Notes: generated by a model not told the origin, from the letters alone. A stretch of DNA of 64,000 bases from Ruania zhangjianzhongii (GCF_008000995.1 NZ_CP042828.1:1426001-1490000); one strand, 5' to 3'. Shown: positions 16,305 through 25,443, numbered from the stretch's first letter. Translations and numbers: made by a program.

Positions 16305-17894
16305 ATGACGATGCAGGTGGATGGGATCGAGATTGTCGGCGAGCTGCCCGAGCGCGCTGAGGACGTGCTCACCCCGAGGGCCCTCGAGCTGGTGGTGCTG
16401 CTGCACCGCCGGCTCGGGGAACGGCGGCTGGAGCTGCTGACCGACCGGCGCCGGCGGGTCGACGCGTTGGCCGCCGGCGGGTCGTTGGACTTCCTCGCCG
16501 AGACCGCCGACGTGCGCGCCGACGAGACCTGGCAGGTGGCGCCGCCGGCCCCCGGACTGGAGGACCGCCGGGTGGAGATCACCGGTCCCACCGACCGGAA
16601 GATGACCATCAACGCACTCAACTCTGGTGCGAAGGTGTGGTTGGCCGACCTCGAGGACGCCAACACCCCCCGCTGGTCGGCCGTGGTCGGGGGTCAGCTG
16701 AACCTTCTCGATGCGATCAACCGGACGGTCGACTTCACCGCGGAGAACGGCAAGTCCTACGCCCTGAAGCCGGACGAGGAGCTGGCCACGATCGTGATGC
16801 GGCCGCGCGGTCTGCACCTGCCGGAGAAGCACCTCCTCGTCGACGACGCACCCACCTCGGGTGCGCTGGTGGACTTTGCGCTGTTCGTCGCCACGGCAGG
16901 TCTGCGGCAGATCGAGAAGGGGCAGGGACCGTACTTCTACCTGCCCAAGCTGGAGTCCCACCTCGAGGCCCGGTTGTGGAACGACGCGTTCGTGCTGGCC
17001 CAGGACTTCCTCGGCATCGACCAAGGAACGATCCGCGCGACCGTGCTGATCGAGACCTTTCCGGCAGCCTTCGAGATGGAGGAGATCCTCTACGAGCTGC
17101 GGGAGCACTCCGCCGGTCTGAACGCAGGCCGCTGGGACTACATGTTCTCGGTGATCAAGAGCTTCAGGACCCGGGGTGCGGAGTTCCTGCTGCCGGACCG
17201 GAACAGTGTGACGATGACCGTGCCGTTCATGAAGGCCTACTGCGAGCTGCTGGTGCGCACCTGCCACACTCGCGGTGCGCACGCTATCGGTGGAATGGCC
17301 GCGTTCATCCCGAGCAAGGACGAGCAGGTGAACGCTGCCGCTTTCGAGAAGGTCCGTGCGGACAAGGCGCGCGAGGCCGGGCAAGGGTTCGACGGCTCCT
17401 GGGTGGCCCACCCGGGCATGGTGGAGCTGTGCCGGGAGGTGTTCACCGAGGTGCTGGGCGAGCGTGGGAACCAGATCGAGAACAAGCGCGAGGACGTGCA
17501 GGTCACCGCGGCCCAGCTGCTCGATGTCGCCGCCACGCCGGGGCAGATCACCGAGGACGGTCTCCGGATGAACATCTCGGTGGGCATCCAGTACCTGGCC
17601 GCCTGGTTGGGCGGGCTCGGTGCCGTCGCGATCAACAACATGATGGAGGACGCCGCCACCGCAGAGATCTGCCGGTCGCAGGTGTGGCAGTGGCTGCACA
17701 ACGGGGTCACCCTCGCCGATACTGGGCGCCAGGTCAGTGCCGAGCTGGTCGAGCAGCTGGTGGCCGAGGAGGTGGCCAAGCTCCCCGGCAGCGAGGAGGA
17801 CTATGCGGAGGCGCGCCAGACCTTCCTCGAGGTGGCGGTGGCGGAGAAGTACGTCGACTTCCTCACCCTGCCCGCCTACCAGCGGATGCCCTAG
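16305..17894 (+). CDS. aceB: Malate synthase A
   Basis: 529 residues from ATG 16305 with GAGGAG upstream. Malate synthase A hallmarks: TDRKMTINALNSGAKVWLADLEDA, VLIETFPAAFEMEEILYELREHSAGLNAGRWDYMFS and, near the C-terminus, AINNMMEDAATAEICRSQVWQW, which holds the catalytic base region. It condenses glyoxylate with acetyl-CoA to malate. No isocitrate lyase gene is in the window; instead the gene closes the LacI-controlled cluster 26 nt after the transporter binding-protein gene. That position suggests it consumes glyoxylate made by this pathway rather than acting in the acetate glyoxylate bypass, though a general role cannot be excluded. Confidence 0.95.
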   Translation: MTMQVDGIEIVGELPERAEDVLTPRALELVVLLHRRLGERRLELLTDRRRRVDALAAGGSLDFLAETADVRADETWQVAPPAPGLEDRRVEITGPTDRKMTINALNSGAKVWLADLEDANTPRWSAVVGGQLNLLDAINRTVDFTAENGKSYALKPDEELATIVMRPRGLHLPEKHLLVDDAPTSGALVDFALFVATAGLRQIEKGQGPYFYLPKLESHLEARLWNDAFVLAQDFLGIDQGTIRATVLIETFPAAFEMEEILYELREHSAGLNAGRWDYMFSVIKSFRTRGAEFLLPDRNSVTMTVPFMKAYCELLVRTCHTRGAHAIGGMAAFIPSKDEQVNAAAFEKVRADKAREAGQGFDGSWVAHPGMVELCREVFTEVLGERGNQIENKREDVQVTAAQLLDVAATPGQITEDGLRMNISVGIQYLAAWLGGLGAVAINNMMEDAATAEICRSQVWQWLHNGVTLADTGRQVSAELVEQLVAEEVAKLPGSEEDYAEARQTFLEVAVAEKYVDFLTLPAYQRMP

Positions 17895-17943
17895 GCGTCC
17901 GGTACCGGGGCCACCAGCACAGTCCGGGGCGAACACCTCGCCG

Positions 17944-17959
17944 CACCGGGCTCCCGGTG
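17944..17959 (+). terminator. Hairpin after malate synthase
   Basis: CACCGG and CCGGTG arms around a 4-nt loop, 50 bp after the malate synthase stop. It is a short but GC-rich stem and probably ends the cluster transcript. There is no T-run. Confidence 0.4.
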
Positions 17960-18082
17960 GTCCGCCGTCGCCCCACCTGCAGCACCCCACGGCACAGGAC
18001 TGCCAGAACGACCACGGTGAGCATCGCCGTCGGCGCCCCGAGCGTGCTCCTGCACAGCAGGACCAGCGGGAGCACCGCGAGG

Positions 18083-18104
18083 CCGACGGACCCGGGTCCG
18101 TCGG
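18083..18104. repeat. 22-bp perfect palindrome
   Basis: CCGACGGACCC is followed directly by its exact reverse complement, with no spacer. It lies in noncoding DNA 189 bp after the malate synthase stop. It could be a transcription stop, a protein-binding site or a cruciform-prone site; no function is assigned. Confidence 0.8.
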
Positions 18105-18507
18105 TACGCCTGAACGCAGGTGAGGTGGCGGCGGTCGGCCCGGCGATCGTGATCAGCGTGGGTGGCCAGACGCGGCCAGGTCGACCAGCAGCCACACCGC
18201 CGTGACGGTCGGCACCCGCGACCTCGTTTCGCTCGTCTCCTGGCTGAGGACCGATCCTCGGGAGAGGCGAGCGTCGTCGTCGGGCATCACCCGCACCGAA
18301 AGCAGCGATGAACGGTATTCAGAATCGTCGAATTCTTCACCGTCAGCGGCGTGCGGAATTTGCTAGAACAATCGTGCGTTGAATGCGCCGGAAGAGCCCG
18401 GGGGATAACGGTATCGCAACGATTCTGAGCTACGGAGATGCGGAGTTCAAGGGCGGTCGAGCATTCTGTCGCGCAGCGGTGCGCCACGACCGGATCGGCA
18501 GATCCAT

Positions 18508-18552
18508 GCCGTTCCACGCCGCTCGCCCATCACCGTGAACGGGTGGAACGGC
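18508..18552. repeat. 10-bp inverted repeat upstream of amino acid transporter promoter
   Basis: GCCGTTCCAC (18508-18517) and GTGGAACGGC (18543-18552) are perfect reverse complements 25 nt apart. They end 24 bp before the -35 box at 18577, so they may be an operator or an upstream terminator. Confidence 0.55.
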
Positions 18553-18576
18553 GCGGTTCTGGGCCCCTGCGCAGGT

Positions 18577-18603
18577 TTGACAGTACTGCACCCCCTCTAT
18601 AGT
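18577..18603 (+). promoter_or_regulatory. Sigma-70-type promoter of the amino acid ABC operon
   Basis: A perfect TTGACA (18577-18582) is followed after 15 nt by TATAGT (18598-18603). The spacer is slightly short for a standard promoter. The start of transcription would fall near 18610, about 70 nt before the GTG at 18682. Confidence 0.65.
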
Positions 18604-18681
18604 TTCGACAGGTGGAGTGCGGATCCACATGACATTCTGACTCCTGCTCACCTGAAACTTGCGCTGAAGGAAAGGTCCTTC

Positions 18682-19518
18682 GTGAAATACAACAAGCGAT
18701 TCACGACCACTGCTGCGGTTGCGGCAACGTTCCTGCTTGCCGGCGGGCTGGCCGCCTGCGGAGGCGGCGAGGGAGAGGGCGACGGCGGAGGCGACGGCGG
18801 CGGGCTGGAGGACTCCTATGTCGTGGCCACCGATACCGCGTTCGTGCCGTTCGAGTTCGAGGAGGATGGCGAGTACGTCGGTTTCGACATCGACATCATC
18901 AACGAGGTCGCCGACCGCGTCGGCTTCGAGATCGAGCTGGAGACCACGAACTTCGACGGCATGATCCCCGGTCTGCAGACCGGGACCTTCGACATCGCGA
19001 TCGCCGGGATGACCATCACCGACGAACGTGCCGAAGCTGTCGACTTCACCAGCCCGTACTACAAGTCCGGTCTGCGGATCGCCGTACCGGTGGACAACGA
19101 GGACATCACCAGCGTCGATGACCTGGAGGGGCTGACCATCGCCACCCGGCTGGGCTCCACCAGTGCGGACTACATCGAGAACAACATCGAGGGTGCGACC
19201 CCGAACACCTACGAACAGCTCGACCAGGCCTACCTCTCGGTCGAGGGCGGTGGCTCGGATGCGGTGCTGTACGACGCCCCGAACGTGGAGTACTACATCC
19301 TCACCGCCGGTGAGGACAGCCTGAAGGTCGTCGGTGAGCTGCTCGAGGCCCAGAACTACGGCATCGCCGTGTCCCAGGGCAACGAGGAACTGGTCACCGC
19401 GATGAACGAGGCACTGGCCGCGATGATCGAGGACGGCACCTACGCCGAGATCTACACCGAGTGGTTCGGCAGCGAACCGGAGTGGTTGGACGAGCTCGCC
19501 GAGCTGCAGGCCGGCTGA
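18682..19518 (+). CDS. Polar amino acid ABC transporter substrate-binding lipoprotein (GlnH type)
   Basis: 278 residues from GTG 18682, preceded by AAGGAAAGG; the frame is open further upstream but the signal peptide fixes this start. Lipobox LAAC gives Cys26, followed by an acidic Gly/Glu/Asp linker. The SBP family 3 fold is clear: VVATDTAFVPFEFEEDGEYVGFDIDIINEVADRVG, LQTGTFDIAIAGMTITDERAEAVDFTSPYYKSGL with the ligand-carboxylate region, and the C-terminal ALAAMIEDGTYAEIYTEWFG. The likely ligand is glutamine, glutamate or a similar polar amino acid. It is the first gene of a three-gene transporter operon with a promoter at 18577-18603. Confidence 0.93.
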   Translation: MKYNKRFTTTAAVAATFLLAGGLAACGGGEGEGDGGGDGGGLEDSYVVATDTAFVPFEFEEDGEYVGFDIDIINEVADRVGFEIELETTNFDGMIPGLQTGTFDIAIAGMTITDERAEAVDFTSPYYKSGLRIAVPVDNEDITSVDDLEGLTIATRLGSTSADYIENNIEGATPNTYEQLDQAYLSVEGGGSDAVLYDAPNVEYYILTAGEDSLKVVGELLEAQNYGIAVSQGNEELVTAMNEALAAMIEDGTYAEIYTEWFGSEPEWLDELAELQAG

Positions 19519-19583
19519 CTCACCGGGATGGACCTGAACGCGGGTGAGGTTTCGCCTGCCCCGACTCGGAAGGTGGGTACCGG

Positions 19584-20255
19584 ATGAGGACCCTGGCTGA
19601 CTTCGACTGGGCGGGGGTCATCGAGTTCCTGCCGGAGCTCGGCGAGGGCCTGCTGTACACCCTGCTGGTCTCGGTGGTCGGGCTGGTGATCGGCTTCGCC
19701 CTGGGAGCGCTCTTCGGGCTGCTGCGGCTGAGCCGGTTCAAGATCGTCAACGCGCTCGCCACCATCTACATCGAGGTGGTGCGCGGTACACCCCTGCTGG
19801 TGCAGGCGATCTGGCTGTTCTACGCGCTACCGCTGATCATCCAGTACACCCTGCCGTCCCTGCTCGCCGGCATCATCGTGATCGGGATCAACTCCGGCGC
19901 CTATATCGCCGAGATCGTCCGCGGTGCGGTGCAGTCGATCGAGAAGGGGCAGATGGAGGCCGGCCGCTCGCTCGGCATGAGCCACCACATCACGATGCTG
20001 AAGGTGATCTGGCCGCAGGCGTTCAAGCGGATGATCCCGCCGCTGGGCAACCAGTTCATCATCAGCATCAAGGACACCTCGCTGCTCTCGGTGATCCTGG
20101 TGCCCGAGCTGCTGTTCCAGAGCCGGACGATCGCCTCCAACCACTTCAACGCGGTGGAGATCTATACCTTGGTGGCAGTGTTCTACCTGGCGATCACGCT
20201 GACCCTGTCCGGCGTCCTACGAATCACTGAGAAGCGTCTGGAGCTGCGGTCATGA
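19584..20255 (+). CDS. Amino acid ABC transporter permease (GlnP type)
   Basis: 223 residues. The HisM/GlnP pattern is clear: an N-terminal helix pair, [22 protein letters not shown], then the EAA loop [43 protein letters not shown] and a final helix. It forms the membrane channel of the polar amino acid importer. Its stop overlaps the start of the ATPase gene (ATGA at 20252-20255), so the two are translationally coupled. Confidence 0.93.
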   Translation: MRTLADFDWAGVIEFLPELGEGLLYTLLVSVVGLVIGFALGALFGLLRLSRFKIVNALATIYIEVVRGTPLLVQAIWLFYALPLIIQYTLPSLLAGIIVIGINSGAYIAEIVRGAVQSIEKGQMEAGRSLGMSHHITMLKVIWPQAFKRMIPPLGNQFIISIKDTSLLSVILVPELLFQSRTIASNHFNAVEIYTLVAVFYLAITLTLSGVLRITEKRLELRS

Positions 20256-20977
20256 TCATCGACGTCACCGACCTGCACAAGTCGTTCGGCGACAACGAGG
20301 TCCTCACCGGGATCGACCTGTCCGTAGCCGACGGCGAGGTGGTCTGCGTGATCGGACCCTCCGGCTCCGGGAAGAGCACGCTGCTGCGCTGCCTGAACCG
20401 GCTGGAGGACATCACCAGCGGTGAGGTGGTGGTGGACGGCCACCACCTGGCCGACCGCAAGATCCGGATCGACGACGTGCGCGCCGAGATCGGCATGGTG
20501 TTCCAGCAGTTCAACCTGTTCCCGCACATGAGCGTGATCGAGAACATCATGCTCGCGCCGATGATGGTCCGCCGGCTCGGCAAGGCCGGTGCCCGGGACC
20601 GCGGGCGCGCACTGCTGGCGAAGGTAGGTCTGGCGGAGAAGGAGAACGACTACCCCCGGCGGCTCTCCGGCGGCCAGCAGCAGCGGGTGGCGATCGCCCG
20701 GGCGCTGGCGATGGAACCACGGATCATGCTCTTCGACGAACCCACCTCAGCACTCGACCCCGAGCTGGTCGGGGAGGTGCTGGCGGTGATGAAGAACCTG
20801 GCCAAGGAGGGGATGACGATGGTGGTGGTCACCCACGAGATGGGTTTTGCCCGCGAGGTCGGCGACCGGGTGATCTTCATGGACGATGGCGCGATCGTGG
20901 AGCAGGGAACTCCGCAGGACGTCTTCGACCGCCCCCGCGAAGTGCGCACGCAGGACTTCCTGAACAAGGTGCTCTGA
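20252..20977 (+). CDS. Amino acid ABC transporter ATPase (GlnQ type)
   Basis: 241 residues. Walker [10 protein letters not shown] (35-43), [20 protein letters not shown], signature LSGGQQQR, Walker [21 protein letters not shown] and the switch [13 protein letters not shown], all typical of GlnQ/HisP proteins. It powers the importer encoded with the two genes upstream. A double hairpin terminator follows the stop. Confidence 0.95.
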   Translation: MIIDVTDLHKSFGDNEVLTGIDLSVADGEVVCVIGPSGSGKSTLLRCLNRLEDITSGEVVVDGHHLADRKIRIDDVRAEIGMVFQQFNLFPHMSVIENIMLAPMMVRRLGKAGARDRGRALLAKVGLAEKENDYPRRLSGGQQQRVAIARALAMEPRIMLFDEPTSALDPELVGEVLAVMKNLAKEGMTMVVVTHEMGFAREVGDRVIFMDDGAIVEQGTPQDVFDRPREVRTQDFLNKVL

Positions 20978-20980
20978 GCC

Positions 20981-21060
20981 GGCGGCGGCGAAGCGCCGCC
21001 GCCCTCGCATCGAATCCACCTGGCGCCTTGGAATCCAGTGGCAACCGGATTCCAAGGCGC
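20981..21060. terminator. Double hairpin terminator between convergent operons
   Basis: Two perfect stems follow the GlnQ-type stop: 10 bp (20981-20990 with 20994-21003) and 14 bp (GCGCCTTGGAATCC at 21023-21036 with its complement at 21047-21060). They lie between convergent operons and probably stop transcription from both sides. Confidence 0.85.
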
Positions 21061-21089
21061 TCAGTGGATGCCGAGCGATCAGGGCAGGA

Positions 21090-22670
21090 TCAGTGCCGAC
21101 GGCGCCCGGTCCCGCCGCGTTGCCACGGGTGCGGACCGGCCAGCGGCCGGTAGTTGACGCCCAGCGCGGTCAGGCGGCTCAGATGCGCCGGGAGGCGATC
21201 CATCAGGTCGGTCCGGGACTCTGGCGCTGACCAGCCAGCTTCAGCGACAGCGCAGAGCCGAGGGAACGCGGCGTACTCGACCTCGCGTGCCGTGGGCAGG
21301 AACTCGCTCCAGAGCTGTGCCTGGACGCCGAGGACCTGGCCGGGCAGGTCGGGTGCCTCGGCCGGCTCGGGCTCCCAGCTGAGGATGTCCGCCAGGGTAA
21401 TAATCCGGCGCTGGGCGATCGGCTCGTCCGGGTCGTCGGAGGAGGCGTAGTCCAGATAGGTCACCCACTTGGTGGCCATCACGACGTCGTGACCGGCGGT
21501 CAGTCCTTGGACCGCATGCTCGGCACCCCGCCAGGCCGTGACGATCGTGTCCGCCGGCATACCGCCGTCATCGAGGATCTCGTCCCAGCCGACGGCGCGG
21601 CGGCCGTGGGCAGCGAGGTAGGCGTGCAGCTCGCGCAGGAACCAGCTCTGCAGCTCGTCCACCGACGCCAGGCCGAGCTCGCTCGCCCGAGCGGCAGCGG
21701 CCTCGCTGGCCCGCCACTCGGTCCGAGGCACCTCGTCCCCGCCGATGTGCACCCACGGTCCGGGGAACAACTCGATCAGGACATCCAGCACCTCCTTGGC
21801 GAAAGTGAGGGCCTCCTCGGTGGGCGCCAGCACGTTCTCGGAGATGCCCCAGGTACGGCGTACCTCGACCGGCTGGCCGGTGTTGCCGAGCTCGGGGTAG
21901 GCAGCCAGGACGGACTGCACGTGCCCCGGGAGGTCGACCTCGGGCACGATCGTGATCCGCCTCCGGCTCGCGTACTCGACGATCTCGCGGATGTCCGCCG
22001 CCGAGTAGTAACCACCGTGCGGGGTGCCGTCGAAGCCGGCGTCCCGTCCGACGACGGTCTCTGCTCGCCACGACGCCCGTTCGGCGAGCAGCGGGTGAGT
22101 CGGGACGTCCAGGCGCCAGCCCTGATCGTCGGTGAGGTGCAGATGCACGACGTTCAGCCGGTGCAGGGCAGCGAGGTCGATCGACCGCAGCACCGAATGC
22201 ACCGGCAGGAAGTGTCGGGCGACATCGATATGGACGCCCCGCCAGCCGAACCGCGGTGCGTCCTCGATCTCACAGCAGGGCAGCGGCGGCGCTCCCGTGA
22301 CCGGAGCGTGGCGCAGCGCATCGGCCGGGAGGAGCTGGCGAACGGTCTGCACCGCGCGGGCGAGGCCGTCTGCCGAGGCGCCGGTGAGCACCGCCCGCTC
22401 GCCGGTGATGTCGATGCGGTACCCCTCGGGCTGCGCCGAGATGCCGGAGTCGATGTGCAGCGCCACCGTTGCCGGCTCGCCGGGCGCCACCACCTGGACC
22501 GAGACACCGGCCCGGGTGAGGATCTCGGCGAGCAGGGTGGCGCTCGGCGCGGCGGAATCGTCTGAGCTCAGGCCGACCCGCCCCTCGAGGGTGAGCTGTC
22601 CGGTCCGCGCGCGATAGTGCCCGGGCGCGGGGACCAGGCCGGGATGCTCAGACACGGTGGGCGCCCACAA
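21090..22670 (-). CDS. GH20 beta-N-acetylhexosaminidase
   Basis: 526 residues, no signal peptide, so probably cytoplasmic. An N-terminal GH20b-like domain (to about 140) is followed by the catalytic barrel with GWRGVHIDVARHFLPVHSVLRSIDLAALHRLNVVHLHLTDDQGWRLDV and the catalytic Asp-Glu pair in WVHIGGDEVPRTEW. Substrate-assisted cleavage of terminal GlcNAc or GalNAc is expected. The start is TTG 22670 with GAGGA upstream, or GTG 22655; both overlap the end of the phoD-like gene, so translation is coupled. It lies divergently from a LacI-sugar ABC-sulfatase operon and likely processes the same imported glycans. Confidence 0.9.
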   Translation of the reverse strand: MWAPTVSEHPGLVPAPGHYRARTGQLTLEGRVGLSSDDSAAPSATLLAEILTRAGVSVQVVAPGEPATVALHIDSGISAQPEGYRIDITGERAVLTGASADGLARAVQTVRQLLPADALRHAPVTGAPPLPCCEIEDAPRFGWRGVHIDVARHFLPVHSVLRSIDLAALHRLNVVHLHLTDDQGWRLDVPTHPLLAERASWRAETVVGRDAGFDGTPHGGYYSAADIREIVEYASRRRITIVPEVDLPGHVQSVLAAYPELGNTGQPVEVRRTWGISENVLAPTEEALTFAKEVLDVLIELFPGPWVHIGGDEVPRTEWRASEAAAARASELGLASVDELQSWFLRELHAYLAAHGRRAVGWDEILDDGGMPADTIVTAWRGAEHAVQGLTAGHDVVMATKWVTYLDYASSDDPDEPIAQRRIITLADILSWEPEPAEAPDLPGQVLGVQAQLWSEFLPTAREVEYAAFPRLCAVAEAGWSAPESRTDLMDRLPAHLSRLTALGVNYRPLAGPHPWQRGGTGRRRH

Positions 22671-24231
22671 CGCCGTCCTCGATGGCGAACGTCGCCCGGG
22701 TGTAGATCGGGAAGTCCGGCTCGGAGATCTTCTCCATCACCCGGAAGTCGTTCTGCAGCTGGTCCTTGGTCACGGTGATCCGGCAGTAGCCCCGCTGGAA
22801 GTTGACGAACTTCAGGTGCGGGTTCGTCTTGAGGTAGTCCTCTCCGACCGGAAGCATGTCCGCGCCGTCCTTGTTGCTGCTCAGTGACGTCCCGACGATC
22901 TCGGTGCCGACCGACGGCGAATCCGGATCGTCATAGTTGGTCTTCAGGTCCGAGATGTAGTTGCTGTGCCGGTCGCCCGTCAGCACCACGAGGTTCTCGG
23001 CCTCCCGGTCATAGGCCTCGGTGAGGACGTTGTCTCGTTCGGCGACGTAGGCGTCCCAGCCGTCCATGAAGAACTTCTCGACCTCCTCGTCCGGATCGCG
23101 GTCCACCTGCACCATCGGCACCTGGTTCCCGATGAGCTTCCACCGCGCATCGCTGGCGGAGAAGCCGTCGACCAACCAGTCGCGCTGGCGTCCGCCGAGC
23201 ATCGTGGCATCCGGATCGGTGCGTGAGGACCTGGACGTGCGGTACTGGCGGGTGTCCAGCATCGTGAACTCGGCGAGGGTGCCGTACTGGAGCTTGCGGT
23301 GGATGCGGATCTCGGCGCCGTTGGGCATCTGCGCCTGTCGCAGCGGCAGGTTCTCGTACATCGCCTGGAACGCGTCCGCCTTGCGCTGGCGGAACACCTC
23401 GGGGTCCTGGTCCGGCTCGTCGTCGGGCTCGGAGTTGCCGGCCCACCAGTTGTTCTCGATCTCGTGGTCGTCGAAGGTGTGCACCCAGGGAAACTGGGCG
23501 TGAGCGGCCTGCAGGTGTTCGTCCATCTTGTACAGCGAGTACTGCAGCCGGTACCGGGGCAGGTCGAAGCACTCGGTCAGCAGGTAGTCGTACAGGGGTT
23601 CGCCGTTGTGGTGGAAGACCGGGTTCTCGATGTAGGACTCTTCGTAGATGTAGTCGCCGAGGTGGACGACCATATCGAGGTCCTCGTTCGCCAGGTGCTT
23701 CAGGGCCGTGTAGTACCCGGCCTCATAGCTCTGGCAGGACGCGACGGCGAACTTCAGTGCCTCAGGGCTCTCGTGTGGCGAAGGAGTGGTCCGGGTGTGC
23801 CCGACGGGGGAGACTTCGCGCCCCACGAAGAACCGGTACCAGTAGTCCCGTCCGGGCTCCAGCCCGGAGATCTCCGGATGGACCGAGTGCCCCAGCCGCG
23901 GCGTCGCGTGCGCGACCCCACGGCGGACCACGCGGCGGAACCGCTCGTCGGTCGCCACCTCGTAGCGGACCGGCACCACCCGCTCGGGCATCCCGCCGCG
24001 CCCGTCCGGGGCGAGCGGCTCGGGTGCCAGCCGCGTCCAGAGCACCATGCCGTCCGGCTGTGGATCTCCCGAGGCCACTCCGAGGCTGAACGGATACCCG
24101 GAGAACCGCCCGGGGGCCGCTGCTGCGGTGTCCCAGGCGCCGGTACCCAGCAGGATCGCTGCTGCGCCGGCTCCGGTATAGCCGAGAAACCCTCGTCGGC
24201 TCGGCAGGTGTACACGCGGTCTCGATGACAT
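22648..24231 (-). CDS. phoD: Tat-exported PhoD-family alkaline phosphatase/phosphodiesterase
   Basis: 527 residues from ATG 24231 (GGAGAGGACGACGG upstream; the frame is open 26 codons further). The twin-arginine signal SRRGFLGYTGAGAAAILLG marks Tat export, as for known PhoD enzymes that bind Fe and Ca. An N-terminal Ig-like PhoD domain (FSLGVASGDPQPDGMVLWTRL) is followed by the metallophosphatase domain with LDMVVHLGDYIYEE, TFDDHEIENNWWAGN, and VVLTGDRHSNYISDL. It releases phosphate from phosphodiesters such as teichoic acids or lipids at the cell surface. It is first in a two-gene operon with the GH20 enzyme. Confidence 0.9.
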   Translation of the reverse strand: MSSRPRVHLPSRRGFLGYTGAGAAAILLGTGAWDTAAAAPGRFSGYPFSLGVASGDPQPDGMVLWTRLAPEPLAPDGRGGMPERVVPVRYEVATDERFRRVVRRGVAHATPRLGHSVHPEISGLEPGRDYWYRFFVGREVSPVGHTRTTPSPHESPEALKFAVASCQSYEAGYYTALKHLANEDLDMVVHLGDYIYEESYIENPVFHHNGEPLYDYLLTECFDLPRYRLQYSLYKMDEHLQAAHAQFPWVHTFDDHEIENNWWAGNSEPDDEPDQDPEVFRQRKADAFQAMYENLPLRQAQMPNGAEIRIHRKLQYGTLAEFTMLDTRQYRTSRSSRTDPDATMLGGRQRDWLVDGFSASDARWKLIGNQVPMVQVDRDPDEEVEKFFMDGWDAYVAERDNVLTEAYDREAENLVVLTGDRHSNYISDLKTNYDDPDSPSVGTEIVGTSLSSNKDGADMLPVGEDYLKTNPHLKFVNFQRGYCRITVTKDQLQNDFRVMEKISEPDFPIYTRATFAIEDGVVGAHRV

Positions 24232-24313
24232 CCGTCGTCCTCTCCCGATGTGCCGGTCGCACCGGCGCTGGTGTCCATGACCTTCGTGGGCCGGTGACCT
24301 GGATGTCAAGTGG

Positions 24314-24327
24314 CTAATTCAAATTAG
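24314..24327. promoter_or_regulatory. AT-rich palindrome, possible LacI-family operator
   Basis: CTAATT and AATTAG arms flank a 2-nt centre in the divergent gap between phoD and the LacI gene at 24415. An AT-rich palindrome in such GC-rich DNA at a divergent promoter suggests an operator. No second copy was found by eye in front of the transporter genes. Confidence 0.5.
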
Positions 24328-24414
24328 GGGTCCTAGATGATCAAGTTGCTCCGAAACGTTGACCAGGAGGCTGCCGATTGCTAACGTGCCCATCTAATGC
24401 GTATTGGAGAAGCC

Positions 24415-25443
24415 ATGGCGACGCGGCCCAGACAGAGCGATATTGCGCGACTAGCAGGTGTCTCGCAGACGACCGTGTCGTTAACGCTGAATGGCAAGAC
24501 CGCTGCGTACGGGATCAATCGGGAGACCGAAGAGCGGATCATGTCTGCCGCTCGCGATCTCGGGTACGTCCCGAACGTGACGGCCCGTGCGCTGCGCGGT
24601 GGCCGGAACCGACTGATCGGCGTGCACGCGTATGAGCCCCTCTTCCCGACCAGCCGGGAGTCCTACTACGAGGAGATCCTCGTCGGCATCGAGCAGGGAT
24701 CGATCCGGGCCGGTCACGATCTCGTGCTGTTCACCTCGATCCATCAGGACCAGCGCCGCGCGAACATCTTTGACGAGGGACGCAACCGTCTCCGGATCGC
24801 CGACGGCGCACTGATCCTCGGCTTCGACCAGCACGACGACGAGCTCGTCCGGCTGGCCGAGGAGGGATTCCCGTTCGTGTTCATCGGCCGACGAGAGAAG
24901 CCGGCCGCGTTGGGGCCGTACGTGACCGCCGACTACGTGAGCGCCGTCGCCGACGCCACCTTGCGCGTGCACGAGGCCGGCCACCGGCGAGTGGCCTACC
25001 TGGGGGTCTGCGACAACGCCGAACCTCGCGCGGAGCGGCGAGAGGGCTTCCGGCACGGTGTCGAGGAGACCGGGCTGGAGGTCGTGGACCAGACCTGGAG
25101 CAGCACGGAGGAGTTGGACGAGGCCTGGGCCCGCCGGCTGCTCGACGGTGGCGTCACTGCGCTCCTGATCGAGAGCGCCTCGTCGCTGGAGACGCTCGCG
25201 GTGCGTTGCGCCGAGCTGGGCCTGAGCATCCCGGACCGGCTCTCCGTCGTCGGCCTCGACTCGATCACTGATCCCACGCGCACCTCACGGGCCTGGACCC
25301 ACGTCCAGGTGCCGTTGCGGGAGATGGGCAGCCGCGCCGTCGAACTGTTGCTGGAGTTCCTCGACGGCGGACATGGACCCACCTATCACGAGCGACTGAG
25401 CTGCACCTTCGTCCCGGGCGAGACGCTCCGGCAGGTGACCTGA
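24415..25443 (+). CDS. LacI family transcriptional regulator
   Basis: 342 residues from ATG 24415 (GGAGA 4 nt upstream); an ATG at 24397 in frame is possible. The helix-turn-helix RQSDIARLAGVSQTTVSLTLNGK and hinge PNVTARALRGGRNRLIGVH are followed by the sugar-binding-like effector domain, ending with LSIPDRLSVVGLDSI and the dimer region. It is the likely regulator of the sugar transporter, oxidoreductase and sulfatase genes that follow (74-nt gap to the binding protein) and perhaps of the divergent phosphatase/GH20 pair. Confidence 0.92.
   Translation: MATRPRQSDIARLAGVSQTTVSLTLNGKTAAYGINRETEERIMSAARDLGYVPNVTARALRGGRNRLIGVHAYEPLFPTSRESYYEEILVGIEQGSIRAGHDLVLFTSIHQDQRRANIFDEGRNRLRIADGALILGFDQHDDELVRLAEEGFPFVFIGRREKPAALGPYVTADYVSAVADATLRVHEAGHRRVAYLGVCDNAEPRAERREGFRHGVEETGLEVVDQTWSSTEELDEAWARRLLDGGVTALLIESASSLETLAVRCAELGLSIPDRLSVVGLDSITDPTRTSRAWTHVQVPLREMGSRAVELLLEFLDGGHGPTYHERLSCTFVPGETLRQVT

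Larger units (their letters stand above)
17960..18576. other. Noncoding stretch between malate synthase and amino acid transporter
   Basis: More than 600 bp without a convincing gene. A minus-strand frame at 17863-18195 encodes a hydrophobic patch (LAVLPLVLLCRSTLG then TMLTVVVLAVLC) and may be the remnant of a small membrane protein, but it overlaps the end of malate synthase and lacks family features. The stretch also holds a 22-bp perfect palindrome (18083-18104) and a 10-bp inverted repeat (18508-18552). GC falls locally around 18300-18440. Confidence 0.5.

Noticed and set aside
16305-17894. Malate synthase as part of an acetate glyoxylate bypass operon
   Set aside because: No isocitrate lyase lies nearby and the gene is 26 nt behind a transporter gene of the LacI-controlled cluster, although a general role remains possible.
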